This document shows, piece after piece, positions 14,082 through 22,213 of a DNA stretch of 46,452 nt (position 1 is its first letter; every line of letters begins with the position of its first letter). Location of the stretch: positions 1 to 46,452 of IMG/VR virus record IMGVR_UViG_3300002145_000035; one strand, written 5' to 3'. The translations under genes were made by a program, and so were the position numbers. Under the pieces are notes generated by a model, which saw only the letters and a program-made list of their open reading frames with translations, was not told the origin of the DNA and did not search any database. This stretch comes from a virus.

Positions 14082-14579
14082 TTATTCGTAATAGTCTTCT
14101 TCAAGATTGTCGTAGTCAACTATGTTGGTTGAAACAACTTTCTCACCTCTTAATAATGCTGCCATTAACGCATGATGTCCGTCTAAGACGATAAGATGAC
14201 CTGCGAGCTTTGCTACTCGTATAGGTTTGCTAGTTGCGAGCTTTTGTTTGAGTACTTTCTCGTCTTCAATGCGAACAAATGGCTGACTGGCTTGTAGCTT
14301 GTTGACGGGAGTTTGTTCACGAGTGGTATATTTTTTAAATATCTTTTCTCGTTCTGCTCGACCATATTTTGTATCTAACGATTTTACCAAATGCCAGTTT
14401 AATCCGTCTATTTCATCAGCCCAATCTTCGTCGTAACTCTTTAAAGGAATATATTTGCCTTTTACTGTATCGCTTTTGTGATATCCATAATCGTCTTCTT
14501 TTCCATAACGACGTCCTGTCCTTGCTGCTAGTTTAGCCGGATCAACTTTTCGTTCTACAAAGAATTCTTGGAATCTCAT
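14082..14579 (-). CDS. ParB/Srx-like protein with putative capsid-targeting N-terminus
   Basis: A 165-residue protein. Its C-terminal part has the ParB/sulfiredoxin-like core: PIRVAKLAGHLIVLDGHH-ALMAALLRGEK, with Asp133-Gly-His135-His136 matching the DGHHR motif that binds nucleotide or DNA in ParB-like nucleases. The N-terminus MRFQEFFVE-R is close to the T4 internal protein leader MKTYQEFIAE, which directs proteins into the prohead and is removed by gp21. It could therefore be packaged and injected; this is inference. DNA is AT-rich relative to its neighbours. ATG 14579 shares a base with the TAA of the next gene. Confidence 0.65.
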   Translation of the reverse strand: MRFQEFFVERKVDPAKLAARTGRRYGKEDDYGYHKSDTVKGKYIPLKSYDEDWADEIDGLNWHLVKSLDTKYGRAEREKIFKKYTTREQTPVNKLQASQPFVRIEDEKVLKQKLATSKPIRVAKLAGHLIVLDGHHALMAALLRGEKVVSTNIVDYDNLEEDYYE

Positions 14580-15130
14580 TATCTTTTAATTTTGCCGCCG
14601 CCCATTAGGTTGTCGCCTGTGTCGAGCGCGTTCTTTGCGGTTCCGTTCTTATTTTTCTTCTGCTTCTTGCTCTTCGCGCCTGGGTTAGCAACAGTAGCAA
14701 CGGCTCCGGCCCCAGTACCTCCGGCTGTAGCGGTCTCGGTCACGTCTAGCTGCTCAATGGCAAATACTTTGTTTGGTGTAGAGAAGTTTGGTTTCTTCAT
14801 CACCGTCTTGGCGATGAGGTCGAGCTCTTGATTTTGCTCATCCCATACTAGCTTGAATGGGACGTTCACATCGGTGCGTAGGTCCTTCATGACACCTTGT
14901 GCCTCCGGACCCATCTGTGCGATCGGTTTACCCCATTGCTTTGCTTCCTGTTTGAATAGACGGATGAGTTCTGCCGAGGTGATCATAGCATCTCGGGTAC
15001 GCAACCTATCAAGGAAATGTCTGGTGAAATTTACGTCGATGCCAACTTTGGCAAACACTCGGTCGGCAAATGCTTCGATTTGATTGATGTTGATGACTTC
15101 CTCTCTGAGGAAGAGTTCTCTTAGTTTCAA
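14579..15130 (-). CDS. Conserved phage protein with putative capsid-targeting N-terminus
   Basis: A 183-residue protein of unknown function. Its core, VNFTRHFLDRLRTRDAM followed by ITSAELIRLFKQEAKQWGK and PFKLVWDEQNQELDLIAKTV, recurs in marine T4-like phages and has the size and order of a small beta-plus-helix RelE/BrnT-like fold, though I cannot show that. The N-terminus MKLRELFLRE-E looks like a capsid-targeting leader with an L-R-E cleavage site. The C-terminal 45 residues are Gly/Ala/Lys-rich and disordered. The start is TTG at 15130, overlapping the TGA of the upstream gene by four bases. Confidence 0.6.
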   Translation of the reverse strand: MKLRELFLREEVININQIEAFADRVFAKVGIDVNFTRHFLDRLRTRDAMITSAELIRLFKQEAKQWGKPIAQMGPEAQGVMKDLRTDVNVPFKLVWDEQNQELDLIAKTVMKKPNFSTPNKVFAIEQLDVTETATAGGTGAGAVATVANPGAKSKKQKKNKNGTAKNALDTGDNLMGGGKIKR

Positions 15131-15336
15131 CGGCGTCTTCCACGGAAGCCGTTTGATGCAGTCATTCCTGGAAGGCTAAACCAAAGATCAAACCATTCCG
15201 GGTCTCCTGGTTTGATACCTAGTGCCCTCTCTCGTTGCTTTAGCTCAGTTGAGGTAAATGAGAAGTTCTCAGTGACCGGCTTGCCCTTGTATTCATGTAC
15301 TCCTGCTAGTCGCTTCAGGATCTCAATGTCATCCAT
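15127..15336 (-). CDS. Small conserved protein (69 aa), unknown
   Basis: A 69-residue protein that starts MDDIEILKRLAGV, contains LKQRERALGIKPGDPEWFDLWFSL and ends in a basic GFRGRRR tail. It has no known domain. The 8-base overlap with the nucleotidyltransferase and 4-base overlap with the next gene support that it is real. Its position among putative capsid cargo genes suggests a structural role, but nothing proves it. Confidence 0.55.
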   Translation of the reverse strand: MDDIEILKRLAGVHEYKGKPVTENFSFTSTELKQRERALGIKPGDPEWFDLWFSLPGMTASNGFRGRRR

Positions 15337-16093
15337 TACCCATCCTTTTCTCGTATTTCTTTACGAGATTTTGTACGAATCGATTTGACAGATTATATGT
15401 CTGTGCGGCAACACTGATGCCATCCTGCATGGCCATTTGCACGATTTTATCGTGCGATGCACGATTGATTGCTATCTGTTTCACTTTGTCTTTCAACTGG
15501 TCAATAGTGAGTTCGGTGAGACCCATTCCAGATCTCACCGCCTCATATAGTGCTTCGGAAAACATGATTTCCGGAACTCCGTCTACGAAATCGTCAAAGT
15601 TTTCGTTCAATGCTGCTTCGCGCATTTTGCTTGCACTGGCGCCTTCGGCACCATCTGCATCGGGGTCGCGCTCGCCTGCGCTGACCACCGTGATTGATTC
15701 AAATGTATAGGGTATCACACCCTTCTTGTCTGGCTGTCCGTTATATGCGTTAAACATCTGTTCGAATGCTTCAACGCGATCCGAGCCTGCTACATAGATG
15801 ACTTTCTTGTAGCCCAACTCCTCTAACTTCTGTAGCATCTGGATCGGGGTTCGCACTTCTGGGTCACCTACAGTAACTCCTGGGAAGAACTGCTCTGCGA
15901 ACGCTAGTTTGGTTTCGAAAGCTAGCGGGTTATCCGGTAGCTTATGCGTTTGGCTGAGGAACAAGAAAGGGTCCCCGGGAAGAGACTGTACCTTCTCAAC
16001 CAGCTTCTTGTGACCGATCGTAGGTGGATTCATGCGGCCAAAAGCCACGACTGCCGTCTTGTTATCGTTCTCAAAAAGCTCGCGCACAAGCAT
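15329..16093 (-). CDS. Cytidylyltransferase-like nucleotidyltransferase, putative head cargo
   Basis: A 254-residue protein with the HxGH superfamily motif GRMNPPTIGH (residues 19-28; TIGH at 25-28), a long-range VIYVAGSDRVEAF strand and GASASKMREAA matching the ISSTxxR motif. These enzymes transfer nucleotidyl groups, for example in NMN adenylyltransferase, and some T4-like phages carry NadM/NadR-like versions. Residues beyond 195 are a helical tail typical of phage forms. The N-terminus MLVRELFE-N, directly before the enzymatic domain, resembles a capsid-targeting leader with an LxE cleavage site. The acceptor substrate is not predictable. Confidence 0.75.
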   Translation of the reverse strand: MLVRELFENDNKTAVVAFGRMNPPTIGHKKLVEKVQSLPGDPFLFLSQTHKLPDNPLAFETKLAFAEQFFPGVTVGDPEVRTPIQMLQKLEELGYKKVIYVAGSDRVEAFEQMFNAYNGQPDKKGVIPYTFESITVVSAGERDPDADGAEGASASKMREAALNENFDDFVDGVPEIMFSEALYEAVRSGMGLTELTIDQLKDKVKQIAINRASHDKIVQMAMQDGISVAAQTYNLSNRFVQNLVKKYEKRMGNG

Positions 16094-16094
16094 A

Positions 16095-16433
16095 TCAGTA
16101 TTCGCCTTTCCTAAGTTCTGCCTCTTCCTCAGCGAAGATCATCTCTATAATACTAGCTCTGTCCTCGTCTGTAAAGACTTCATTAGGCTTGCGATTGATC
16201 TTATACTTCCGCATATACATCGGAATTGCTTGATCAACGAGTGAAGAAAGTGACTCTTTCTTCAGCTTCTTCTTCTTGCGATAACCGTCGCACATCTCCG
16301 CCATCTTTGGGTAATAGTGTTGGCGGTAGAATCCAGGGTCATTCCTCATGTAAACTATGAGGTCATCACGAACGTCAAAGTCTAAGCCTTTGTCGTGATC
16401 CATGCCAAACCCCATCTCAGTTAATTTTACCAT
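16095..16433 (-). CDS. Conserved unknown protein (112 aa)
   Basis: A 112-residue basic and acidic helical protein with DVRDDLIVYMRNDPGFYRQHYYPKM split around residues 20-44, a motif that I recall from conserved unknowns in T4-like marine phages, and a C-terminal helix rich in Glu. It has no enzyme motif. ATG 16433 has AGGA about 10 bases upstream. The gap to the nucleotidyltransferase is one base, so they are co-transcribed. Confidence 0.6.
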   Translation of the reverse strand: MVKLTEMGFGMDHDKGLDFDVRDDLIVYMRNDPGFYRQHYYPKMAEMCDGYRKKKKLKKESLSSLVDQAIPMYMRKYKINRKPNEVFTDEDRASIIEMIFAEEEAELRKGEY

Positions 16434-16484
16434 TATCTTATTTCCTGTAAATATTTAGTTGTTCTATATAGATAATATAATTCA

Positions 16485-17078
16485 TCACCAGGCCCTACAA
16501 CTCCAGTACCGAGCAGATGTTCTAGGTCCTGGATTATCACAGTTGTGTCTTGCACGGAATGAGCGTCTACGTGCAGGATTTGATTTTTTAATCTTCATGT
16601 TAGGATCGCCAAAGTTAACTTTAACGACATTACCTTTAGGATTCTTTACATATACTTTAAACTTTTTAACATCGCCACGCATTGGTTTGCCTAGTTTAAC
16701 TTTACGACCTTGATATTCTGCTTCGTCAATTTCGTCATCTTCGTTGAACCACAACTCTCCATAAGCCTCATAAAAATCATTACCGTCGTATGTTTCTTCG
16801 GTAGCATCTTCGTCGAATGAAGTATAGATATCAAAGTTTTCGTAGCCTGCATCAAATAGTTTATTAGCAAGTTCTTCAGCGAACCTATCAGATTCTATGA
16901 TGTTTAGCTCACGTCTTAATGATAATTGTATGATTGAATCACCTTCGTTAGTCACTCCGCTTTCAAAAAGACCTGCTCCTTCTAATAATTTTTGTGATGA
17001 TATATTGATCATCATCGCTTGCACTGATTGTTCATTTACTGTTTTAATAGGTATAATTACGCTGACAAAATGTTTCAT
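16485..17078 (-). CDS. Protein with conserved basic C-terminal domain of unknown function
   Basis: A 197-residue protein in two parts. Residues 1-120 are acidic with a ferredoxin-like strand/helix pattern (VSVIIPIKTVNE, then ELNIIESDRFAEELANKLF). Residues 128-197 are a basic domain with GRKVKLGKPMRGDVKKFKVY, a VNFGDPNMKIKKSNP stretch, a RARHNCDNPG centre and a YWSCRAW end. I recognise that domain from many phage and metagenome proteins annotated only as a domain of unknown function; the conserved Cys, His and Trp may bind metal. The gene is AT-rich. ATG 17078; a 51-base gap follows it. Confidence 0.65.
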   Translation of the reverse strand: MKHFVSVIIPIKTVNEQSVQAMMINISSQKLLEGAGLFESGVTNEGDSIIQLSLRRELNIIESDRFAEELANKLFDAGYENFDIYTSFDEDATEETYDGNDFYEAYGELWFNEDDEIDEAEYQGRKVKLGKPMRGDVKKFKVYVKNPKGNVVKVNFGDPNMKIKKSNPARRRSFRARHNCDNPGPRTSARYWSCRAW

Positions 17079-17087
17079 AGACTGTCC

Positions 17088-17450
17088 TTAATGATTGAGC
17101 AATATGTTTCGGATGCTACCGTCAGTCCAATCACTCACGTAAACACGGACCCAAACAAAGTTACCGGTGAAGTTGTAGATGAATCCACCGGTTGAATTGC
17201 TTCCTTCGCTGTCTGTGCTCGTGTGTGTCGGACCAGAGACGGTAAACCAATCATCATCAGTTGGCGCCAAGGCCAAAGATGCTTGCATCTGGATGGTTCC
17301 ATTGAACCCTGTGAGGTTGTATTGGACCGTATGCAAACCGTCTGCTCGTCCGTAATAACCGTCACCCTTGTAGGCTGTGCCTGTCACAGTTTCTGTTGAA
17401 CTGTCACCCGGGTGTACTTGGTTAGTTAGAATAGTCTGGCTGTTTTCCAT
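17088..17450 (-). CDS. Beta-rich late protein (120 aa), possible virion component
   Basis: I choose ATG 17450 (MENSQTILTN) because the longer frame would overlap the upstream gene and because a late octamer ends five bases before it. The protein is almost all beta: GYYGRADGLHTVQYNLTGFNG, cut here near its Gly, then ASLALAPTDDDWFTVSG and FVWVRVYVSDW, the pattern of a jelly-roll or Ig-like sandwich as in phage head decoration or fibre proteins. No ribosome site is visible, so it may be translated from a leaderless late mRNA. Confidence 0.6.
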   Translation of the reverse strand: MENSQTILTNQVHPGDSSTETVTGTAYKGDGYYGRADGLHTVQYNLTGFNGTIQMQASLALAPTDDDWFTVSGPTHTSTDSEGSNSTGGFIYNFTGNFVWVRVYVSDWTDGSIRNILLNH

Positions 17451-17455
17451 GCAAA

Positions 17456-17463
17456 TATTTATC
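17456..17463 (-). promoter_or_regulatory. Late-type promoter octamer GATAAATA
   Basis: GATAAATA ends five bases before ATG 17450, so the predicted start of transcription falls at or next to the start codon. It lies within the end of the gene at 17470 upstream region and would drive the beta-rich protein and the following genes. Confidence 0.6.
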
Positions 17464-17469
17464 AAACAT

Positions 17470-18171
17470 TCACTTGTGCTCCAGCTCATACACTTTGTAG
17501 ATCTGATCCGGCGAAAGGCGCAAGTTTAGCAAGAACATCATCCTTTCATCGGACACATACAGTTGTGGATTGAACATGAAATTGTCCTTGCGTAGGTTGT
17601 TTGCTGCGTAATCTGATAGCATTAGCTTACCTTTGTTGGCCGCGATCCAATCAGGAAAATCAGGATCTCTTACTGCTCGCAAGACCACTTTGTACTGGAA
17701 CTTGGAATACTTTTCAGAAACGATCAGTTTTCCATCCATTAGTGCTTCAATGTCGTCAAGATCTGGTTCTGTTAGATCGACGCAGATGTGTGGAACAGCT
17801 TTGATCAAGGCATCTATGACTTTCCGATCGGTGTCATACACCATGAGAGTGGTGCGCTCACGACGTATCGTATGTTCCTCCTTAAGGTGTTCTTGTAGGA
17901 CTGCCTTGATGGCGAGAGCATCGACATATTCACCGTATGATATCTCGATCTCTCGCCAATAAGGTTTGATGACGGCTACGCTATCTACGTCAAGGTGTTT
18001 CTTCCTCTTGAACTTATTCTCCAATTCCTCCGTGAGCTTTTTGAACTCACGGAGTCTTGGAAAGTCAAACCAGCGTGACATGGTAGTGTCAATGTTAAGC
18101 CTATACGGGTATTTCTCGTAATAGAGCTTCTTAGTCTTGTATTTCTTCAAACGGAGCCTCGTGTACCACAT
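17470..18171 (-). CDS. Conserved unknown protein (233 aa)
   Basis: A 233-residue soluble protein, basic at the N-terminus (WYTRLRLKKYKTKKLYYEKYPYRLN) and mixed alpha/beta after it. It ends in a helical stretch LRLSPDQIYKVYELEHK. I recall similar proteins in T4-like phages but no function. ATG 18171 is used; a TTG three bases earlier is also possible. The first 41 bases overlap the clpA end in another frame, longer than usual here, so the start is less certain. Confidence 0.6.
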   Translation of the reverse strand: MWYTRLRLKKYKTKKLYYEKYPYRLNIDTTMSRWFDFPRLREFKKLTEELENKFKRKKHLDVDSVAVIKPYWREIEISYGEYVDALAIKAVLQEHLKEEHTIRRERTTLMVYDTDRKVIDALIKAVPHICVDLTEPDLDDIEALMDGKLIVSEKYSKFQYKVVLRAVRDPDFPDWIAANKGKLMLSDYAANNLRKDNFMFNPQLYVSDERMMFLLNLRLSPDQIYKVYELEHK

Positions 18172-20383
18172 CAAATTCTAGATTACCATCATGTGCATTG
18201 ATGGTAATCGTGCCGCCGTTCTTGAGATTGCCAAACAGCATCTCCTTGGCAAGCGGCTTCTTGATCTCGTCGTTTATCACACGCTTCAACGGACGAGCGC
18301 CAAACTTAGGATGGAAGCCTTTCTCGACCAGGTAGTCAAATGCTTCTCCGGTCATCTCGATCGTCACACCCTTGCTCTCGACTTTAAGTTTCAGTTCTCG
18401 CATGAACTTACCAACGATCTTGAGCATGATCTCCTTAGGCAGCTTGCCAAAGGTGATGATACCATCTAGCCTGTTACGGAACTCTGGACGGAAGAACTTG
18501 TCGAGCTCTTCGGTCGTATGCTCCTTCTCAAGGCTGACACCAAACCCGATGTTATGCTTCTCGGAATCTTGAGCACCGAGGTTAGTAGTGATGATGAGCG
18601 TGACATTACGGAAATCAGCTTCCTTGCCGTTTGATCCGGTCAGCTTGCCGTTGTCCATGATCTGCAACAGGATCTGTGCGATATCCGGGTGTGCTTTCTC
18701 AATCTCATCCAGTAGCAAGACACAGTTTGGATGTTCCTGCACTGACGTGATCAGCAAGCCCCTATTATCTTCGAAGCCAACATACCCTGGAGGCGAACCA
18801 ATCAGCTTAGAGATAGCATGTTTCTCCATGTATTCAGACATGTCGAAACGAATGAGCTTTGCACCAAGTTCTTCGGCAAGGGCCTTAGCCGTTTCTGTCT
18901 TACCGACGCCAGTTGGACCCATGAAGACGAATGCGCCGATTGGCTTATCGTCATCTTGCAGACCTGCTTGTGCGATGTGAACCTTGTCGGTCAGCGCATC
19001 AACGGCCTCGTCTTGTCCAAACACCTTGCTTTTGATGTTCTTGTTCAGGTTAGCGAGGTTCTCACTCTCCTTCTCGGCCACACGAGTTGGATCCATGCGT
19101 ACCATCTGTGAGAGTTCGTACTGGATGTTCTCTCGGTCCACGAACTTTCCTTCAGTCTGGTTGATCAGCTTGAATCGAGCGCATGCCACATCAATCAGAT
19201 CAATTGCCTTGTCAGGCAGCTTCTTGTCAGGCTGATACTTGACAGACAGCTTGACAGCTTCTCGTACAGCCTCATCCGTGATCTGTGCGTTGTGGTATTC
19301 TTCGTAGTACGGTTTGATTGAGATTAGGATCTCTTCTGCCTGTTCCGGAGTCGGTTCGTCCACCGTGACACGCTGGAAGCGCCTCATCAAGGCACGGTCC
19401 TTCTCGAAATACTTGCGATATTCTTCCCAAGTCGTAGAGGCGACCACCTTGACATCACCTTTGCCTAGTGCAGGCTTCAGCATGTTTGCTAGGTCGTTTG
19501 CATTGTTAGATGAGCCCGAACCAGCGCCACTGATCATGTGTGCTTCGTCGATGAACAAGACACACTTGCCTTTCTTCACGATAGCATTGAGCACCGCCTT
19601 GAAACGCTCCTCAAAGTCGCCTCGGTACTTGGATCCTGCCAGCATTGCTGAGATGTCCAAGTTGTAGACTTCGTATTCCTTGAGGAACTCAGGTACTGTG
19701 CCCTGCACGATGTTGAAGGCAAGACCTTCAACGATGGCCGTCTTACCGACACCTGGATCACCAACAAGTATCACGTTGCTTTTGTTACGTCGACCGAGCG
19801 CAAGCGCGATCTTATCAAGCTCAGGATTGCGAGCGATGACGGGATCGATCTTCTTTTGCTTGACCTTGCGGTTCAGGTTCTCGGTGAATGCCTTCAGTGC
19901 TTTCTGCTCGCCCTGAGTGATCTCTTCTTGTTCGATCGCTTCCTCGACTTCTGCATGTACGAATTCTGAGAATGATTTCTTGTCAACTCCTGCCTGTTCC
20001 AGGAAGTAGTAGCACATAGACTTCTTCTCAGCCATCATGCTGATGAGCACGTCGGTCAGCTCAATGGTACGTCCACCATTAAACAGAACCTGCGTGAACG
20101 CACGGTTGAGTACACGCTCAACCGTTTGTGTCTTCGTTGGCTTATATTTCTTGATGCTTGGATCGACCTTGATGTCATCCAGCTTGTCTTTCAGCATGTG
20201 CTGGAGATTGGTCTTGATGTATTGGACTTCTGCTCCATAGCCCTTGAGCAGCTTTGAAAAGTTCTCCTCTTCTAGCATCGCGAAGAGCAAATGCTCTAGC
20301 GTCACGTATTGGTGTCTGTTCTTGTTTGCAAGAGCTACTGCATTTTCAAATATCGTAGATAGCTCTTTAGATGGTTCTACCAT
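18131..20383 (-). CDS. clpA: ClpA-type AAA+ unfoldase
   Basis: This 750-residue protein has the full ClpA layout: an N-terminal repeat domain (residues 1-145) where ClpS or substrates bind, AAA+ domain 1 with Walker A GDPGVGKT (208-215) and Walker B LFIDE (276-280), and AAA+ domain 2 with GPTGVGKT (489-496), LLLDE (556-560) and an arginine-rich FRNRLD sensor region. NIGFG at 611-615 gives the IGF tripeptide that docks on ClpP. It lacks the long middle domain of ClpB. It would feed proteins to the host ClpP, since no clpP is seen here. It has a good sigma70 promoter and AAGGAG before ATG 20383. Confidence 0.95.
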   Translation of the reverse strand: MVEPSKELSTIFENAVALANKNRHQYVTLEHLLFAMLEEENFSKLLKGYGAEVQYIKTNLQHMLKDKLDDIKVDPSIKKYKPTKTQTVERVLNRAFTQVLFNGGRTIELTDVLISMMAEKKSMCYYFLEQAGVDKKSFSEFVHAEVEEAIEQEEITQGEQKALKAFTENLNRKVKQKKIDPVIARNPELDKIALALGRRNKSNVILVGDPGVGKTAIVEGLAFNIVQGTVPEFLKEYEVYNLDISAMLAGSKYRGDFEERFKAVLNAIVKKGKCVLFIDEAHMISGAGSGSSNNANDLANMLKPALGKGDVKVVASTTWEEYRKYFEKDRALMRRFQRVTVDEPTPEQAEEILISIKPYYEEYHNAQITDEAVREAVKLSVKYQPDKKLPDKAIDLIDVACARFKLINQTEGKFVDRENIQYELSQMVRMDPTRVAEKESENLANLNKNIKSKVFGQDEAVDALTDKVHIAQAGLQDDDKPIGAFVFMGPTGVGKTETAKALAEELGAKLIRFDMSEYMEKHAISKLIGSPPGYVGFEDNRGLLITSVQEHPNCVLLLDEIEKAHPDIAQILLQIMDNGKLTGSNGKEADFRNVTLIITTNLGAQDSEKHNIGFGVSLEKEHTTEELDKFFRPEFRNRLDGIITFGKLPKEIMLKIVGKFMRELKLKVESKGVTIEMTGEAFDYLVEKGFHPKFGARPLKRVINDEIKKPLAKEMLFGNLKNGGTITINAHDGNLEFDVVHEAPFEEIQD

Positions 20384-20412
20384 GGAGGCACTCCTTTGTT
20401 ATTGTTGCACTT

Positions 20413-20441
20413 ATTTTACGTGAAGATCTCAGTAAAGTCAA
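20413..20441 (-). promoter_or_regulatory. Sigma70-type promoter for clpA
   Basis: TTGACT (20441-20436), 17 bases, TAAAAT (20418-20413): one mismatch in each box at ideal spacing. The -35 box overlaps the stop region of dnaJ. Transcription would begin near 20406, leaving a leader of about 22 bases with AAGGAG at 20396-20391. Confidence 0.7.
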
Positions 20442-21286
20442 TGACTTAACTCTTCTTTAAGCGCACGTAATTTTTCAAGCAGCTCGGTTGATTGTATCTT
20501 TGGAATGTCTGCATTGACACAAACCAACAATCTTCCTCGTACTTGATTATTTACGTTTGGCATGCCATGGCCGGTCACACCAAAAAGAGTGCCTGATTTG
20601 GTACCAACAGGTATCTTGATCTTCACGTTTTTCTTTTCAAGGGTAGTGACGTAAGCATCACACCCGGTTATCATGTCAAGAGCATCGACGTTGATTGAAG
20701 TGATCAAGTCGTCTCCTTGTCTCTCCCAGTTGCGCTCTGGTGTGATGACCACCTTGACGAAGAGGTCACCACGTTGCGCTCCTTGTATTCCTTCATCTCC
20801 GAGACCAGGGTAACGCATGGTCGTGTTCTCATGCACACCAGGTGGTATCCGGATGTTCACTGTCTCTGTGCGACCCGTCCGTAGGCGATAGTTAGCAATC
20901 AGTTCCTTGCCTTCTATTGCTTCTGCAAGGCTGATGCTTGCTGCGATGGTTATGTCGGGGTTGCGCATGGCATGACCACGTGCTCCTCCGGCGCCGCGCA
21001 TCATCTCTGCAAAGAGATCGTCTATGTTGACGGTGCGGGTATAGATGTCATAATGGAAGCCACCACGGTGCCCACCACCTATACCACCACCAAAAGGGTT
21101 TGGGTTGTCGTACTCCGCTCTCTTTTTTGGATCTTTGAGCGTATCGTAAGCTTCGCCGATTTCCTTGAATTTTGCCTCATTGCCACCGGCATCAGGATGA
21201 TGTTTAGCTGCTAGTTTCCGGAATGCTGCTTTGATCTCATCTTGCGTGGCCGATTTCGAGACTCCGAGTGTCTTGTAATGGTCCAT
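20438..21286 (-). CDS. DnaJ/CbpA-type co-chaperone
   Basis: A 282-residue J protein: J domain with HPD at residues 30-32, a Gly/Phe-rich region (PNPFGGG...HRGGF, about 67-80), then two DnaJ C-terminal beta domains (GVHENTTMRYPGLGDEG, PVGTKSGTLFGVTGHGMP). There is no CxxCxGxG zinc domain, so it resembles CbpA rather than DnaJ. It stimulates the ATPase of the host DnaK and can present substrates. The gene lies directly after the holin gene (8-base gap) and before clpA, so a phage may use J protein and ClpA together on host or phage proteins. Confidence 0.93.
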   Translation of the reverse strand: MDHYKTLGVSKSATQDEIKAAFRKLAAKHHPDAGGNEAKFKEIGEAYDTLKDPKKRAEYDNPNPFGGGIGGGHRGGFHYDIYTRTVNIDDLFAEMMRGAGGARGHAMRNPDITIAASISLAEAIEGKELIANYRLRTGRTETVNIRIPPGVHENTTMRYPGLGDEGIQGAQRGDLFVKVVITPERNWERQGDDLITSINVDALDMITGCDAYVTTLEKKNVKIKIPVGTKSGTLFGVTGHGMPNVNNQVRGRLLVCVNADIPKIQSTELLEKLRALKEELSH

Positions 21287-21294
21287 GTAGCTAC

Positions 21295-21741
21295 TTATTC
21301 GTCTGGGTTCTTACGTCTTCCAGAGCCGACGTAAAGACCGAACCAGGCGGCGCCTGCACCTACTATTATAGACACTAATCCAGATTGTTCAAGAGATAAA
21401 TTCTCTACTTCCATGGCCCATAGCACGACTTCGTACAATAGGTAGATGTAAACGGAGATGAAGATACGAGGAAATATGCGCCATGAATCAACTGCACGCG
21501 CAAGATGTATGATGTTCTTGAAAGGATTGACACCGAGATCCTTGACAGAGGTATCTACCTCAAGGTCTAGCTTGACTTTCTTGGTAACTCCTTGTTCGTC
21601 CATCTCAACCACGACGCCTGCGTCGTAATCGTGATCTTCGTAGACGATAGTTTCAGGCGTGGTGTCGGCCCTTGGACGCGGACGCCTGCGCGGCGTCGGC
21701 TCTTCGTACGGCTCGACATCCTCTGGTTTTCTCCTAGGCAT
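21295..21741 (-). CDS. Putative holin-like two-helix membrane protein
   Basis: The first 60 residues are polar, Pro/Arg/Asp-rich and probably cytoplasmic. Two membrane segments follow at about 89-110 (FPRIFISVYIYLLYEVVLW) and 120-138 (SGLVSIIVGAGAAWFGLYV), then a short basic tail. The size, topology and place beside a lipoprotein spanin, an inner spanin and an endolysin suggest a holin; I recall like proteins in cyanophage-type T4 relatives. The typical T4 holin gpt is different, so this call is from context. A late octamer GATAAATA and GGGAGGG precede ATG 21741. Confidence 0.6.
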   Translation of the reverse strand: MPRRKPEDVEPYEEPTPRRRPRPRADTTPETIVYEDHDYDAGVVVEMDEQGVTKKVKLDLEVDTSVKDLGVNPFKNIIHLARAVDSWRIFPRIFISVYIYLLYEVVLWAMEVENLSLEQSGLVSIIVGAGAAWFGLYVGSGRRKNPDE

Positions 21742-21760
21742 CGAACCCTCCCTCTAATCA

Positions 21761-21768
21761 TATTTATC
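21761..21768 (-). promoter_or_regulatory. Late-type promoter octamer GATAAATA (holin)
   Basis: The octamer ends 19 bases before ATG 21741. A transcript starting about 6 bases downstream would keep the GGGAGGG ribosome site. It overlaps the last codons of the lipoprotein gene. Confidence 0.65.
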
Positions 21769-22213
21769 AGAAGGGCTTGATCTTGTTCCAGAAGCTTCCG
21801 TTTTCTTCTTGTACTTGACGATTGACGTCTGATGCGTTACTCTGTGCATCGTCGAGTGCCTGCTCTGCTTGCTTGTAGTAACGCTCGTAGGCAGCTATGA
21901 TCGTGCGCTGCTGCTGGATATAAGCACGCACATCGCTGAGATTAAGTGCTAGTCGTTCGTAACCTTCATCCGTGAGACCGAACAGCACAAGGTCTTTGTT
22001 TTCGCCCTTGAGGCGTGCGAAAACTTCTTCGTAGTTCTCAGGAGTGATCACGACCCATTGCACATCTCGCATGTTGAGTTGATCTGCAGATGGTAATACG
22101 AGCTCTGGGCGCTCAACCGGCTTCGCTGAGATCTCTAGCTTGCAAGGATTAGCGCAACCTGCTAGAGCCAGGATTACCAGGCCACAGCCAAGGGCATTTA
22201 TTATTCTTGACAT
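21767..22213 (-). CDS. Lipoprotein, putative outer-membrane spanin (Rz1-like)
   Basis: A 148-residue secreted lipoprotein: a short positive start, hydrophobic LVILALAGC with lipobox Cys20, then a soluble region with ELVLPSADQLNMRDVQWVVITPENYEEVF and a helical, probably coiled-coil C-terminus (IQQQRTIIAAYERYYKQAEQALDDA). The o-spanin role is inferred from the lipobox and from the inner-spanin-like and endolysin genes nearby. It is larger than phage lambda Rz1. Its ATG at 22213 overlaps the end of the homing endonuclease by 13 bases. Confidence 0.6.
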   Translation of the reverse strand: MSRIINALGCGLVILALAGCANPCKLEISAKPVERPELVLPSADQLNMRDVQWVVITPENYEEVFARLKGENKDLVLFGLTDEGYERLALNLSDVRAYIQQQRTIIAAYERYYKQAEQALDDAQSNASDVNRQVQEENGSFWNKIKPF

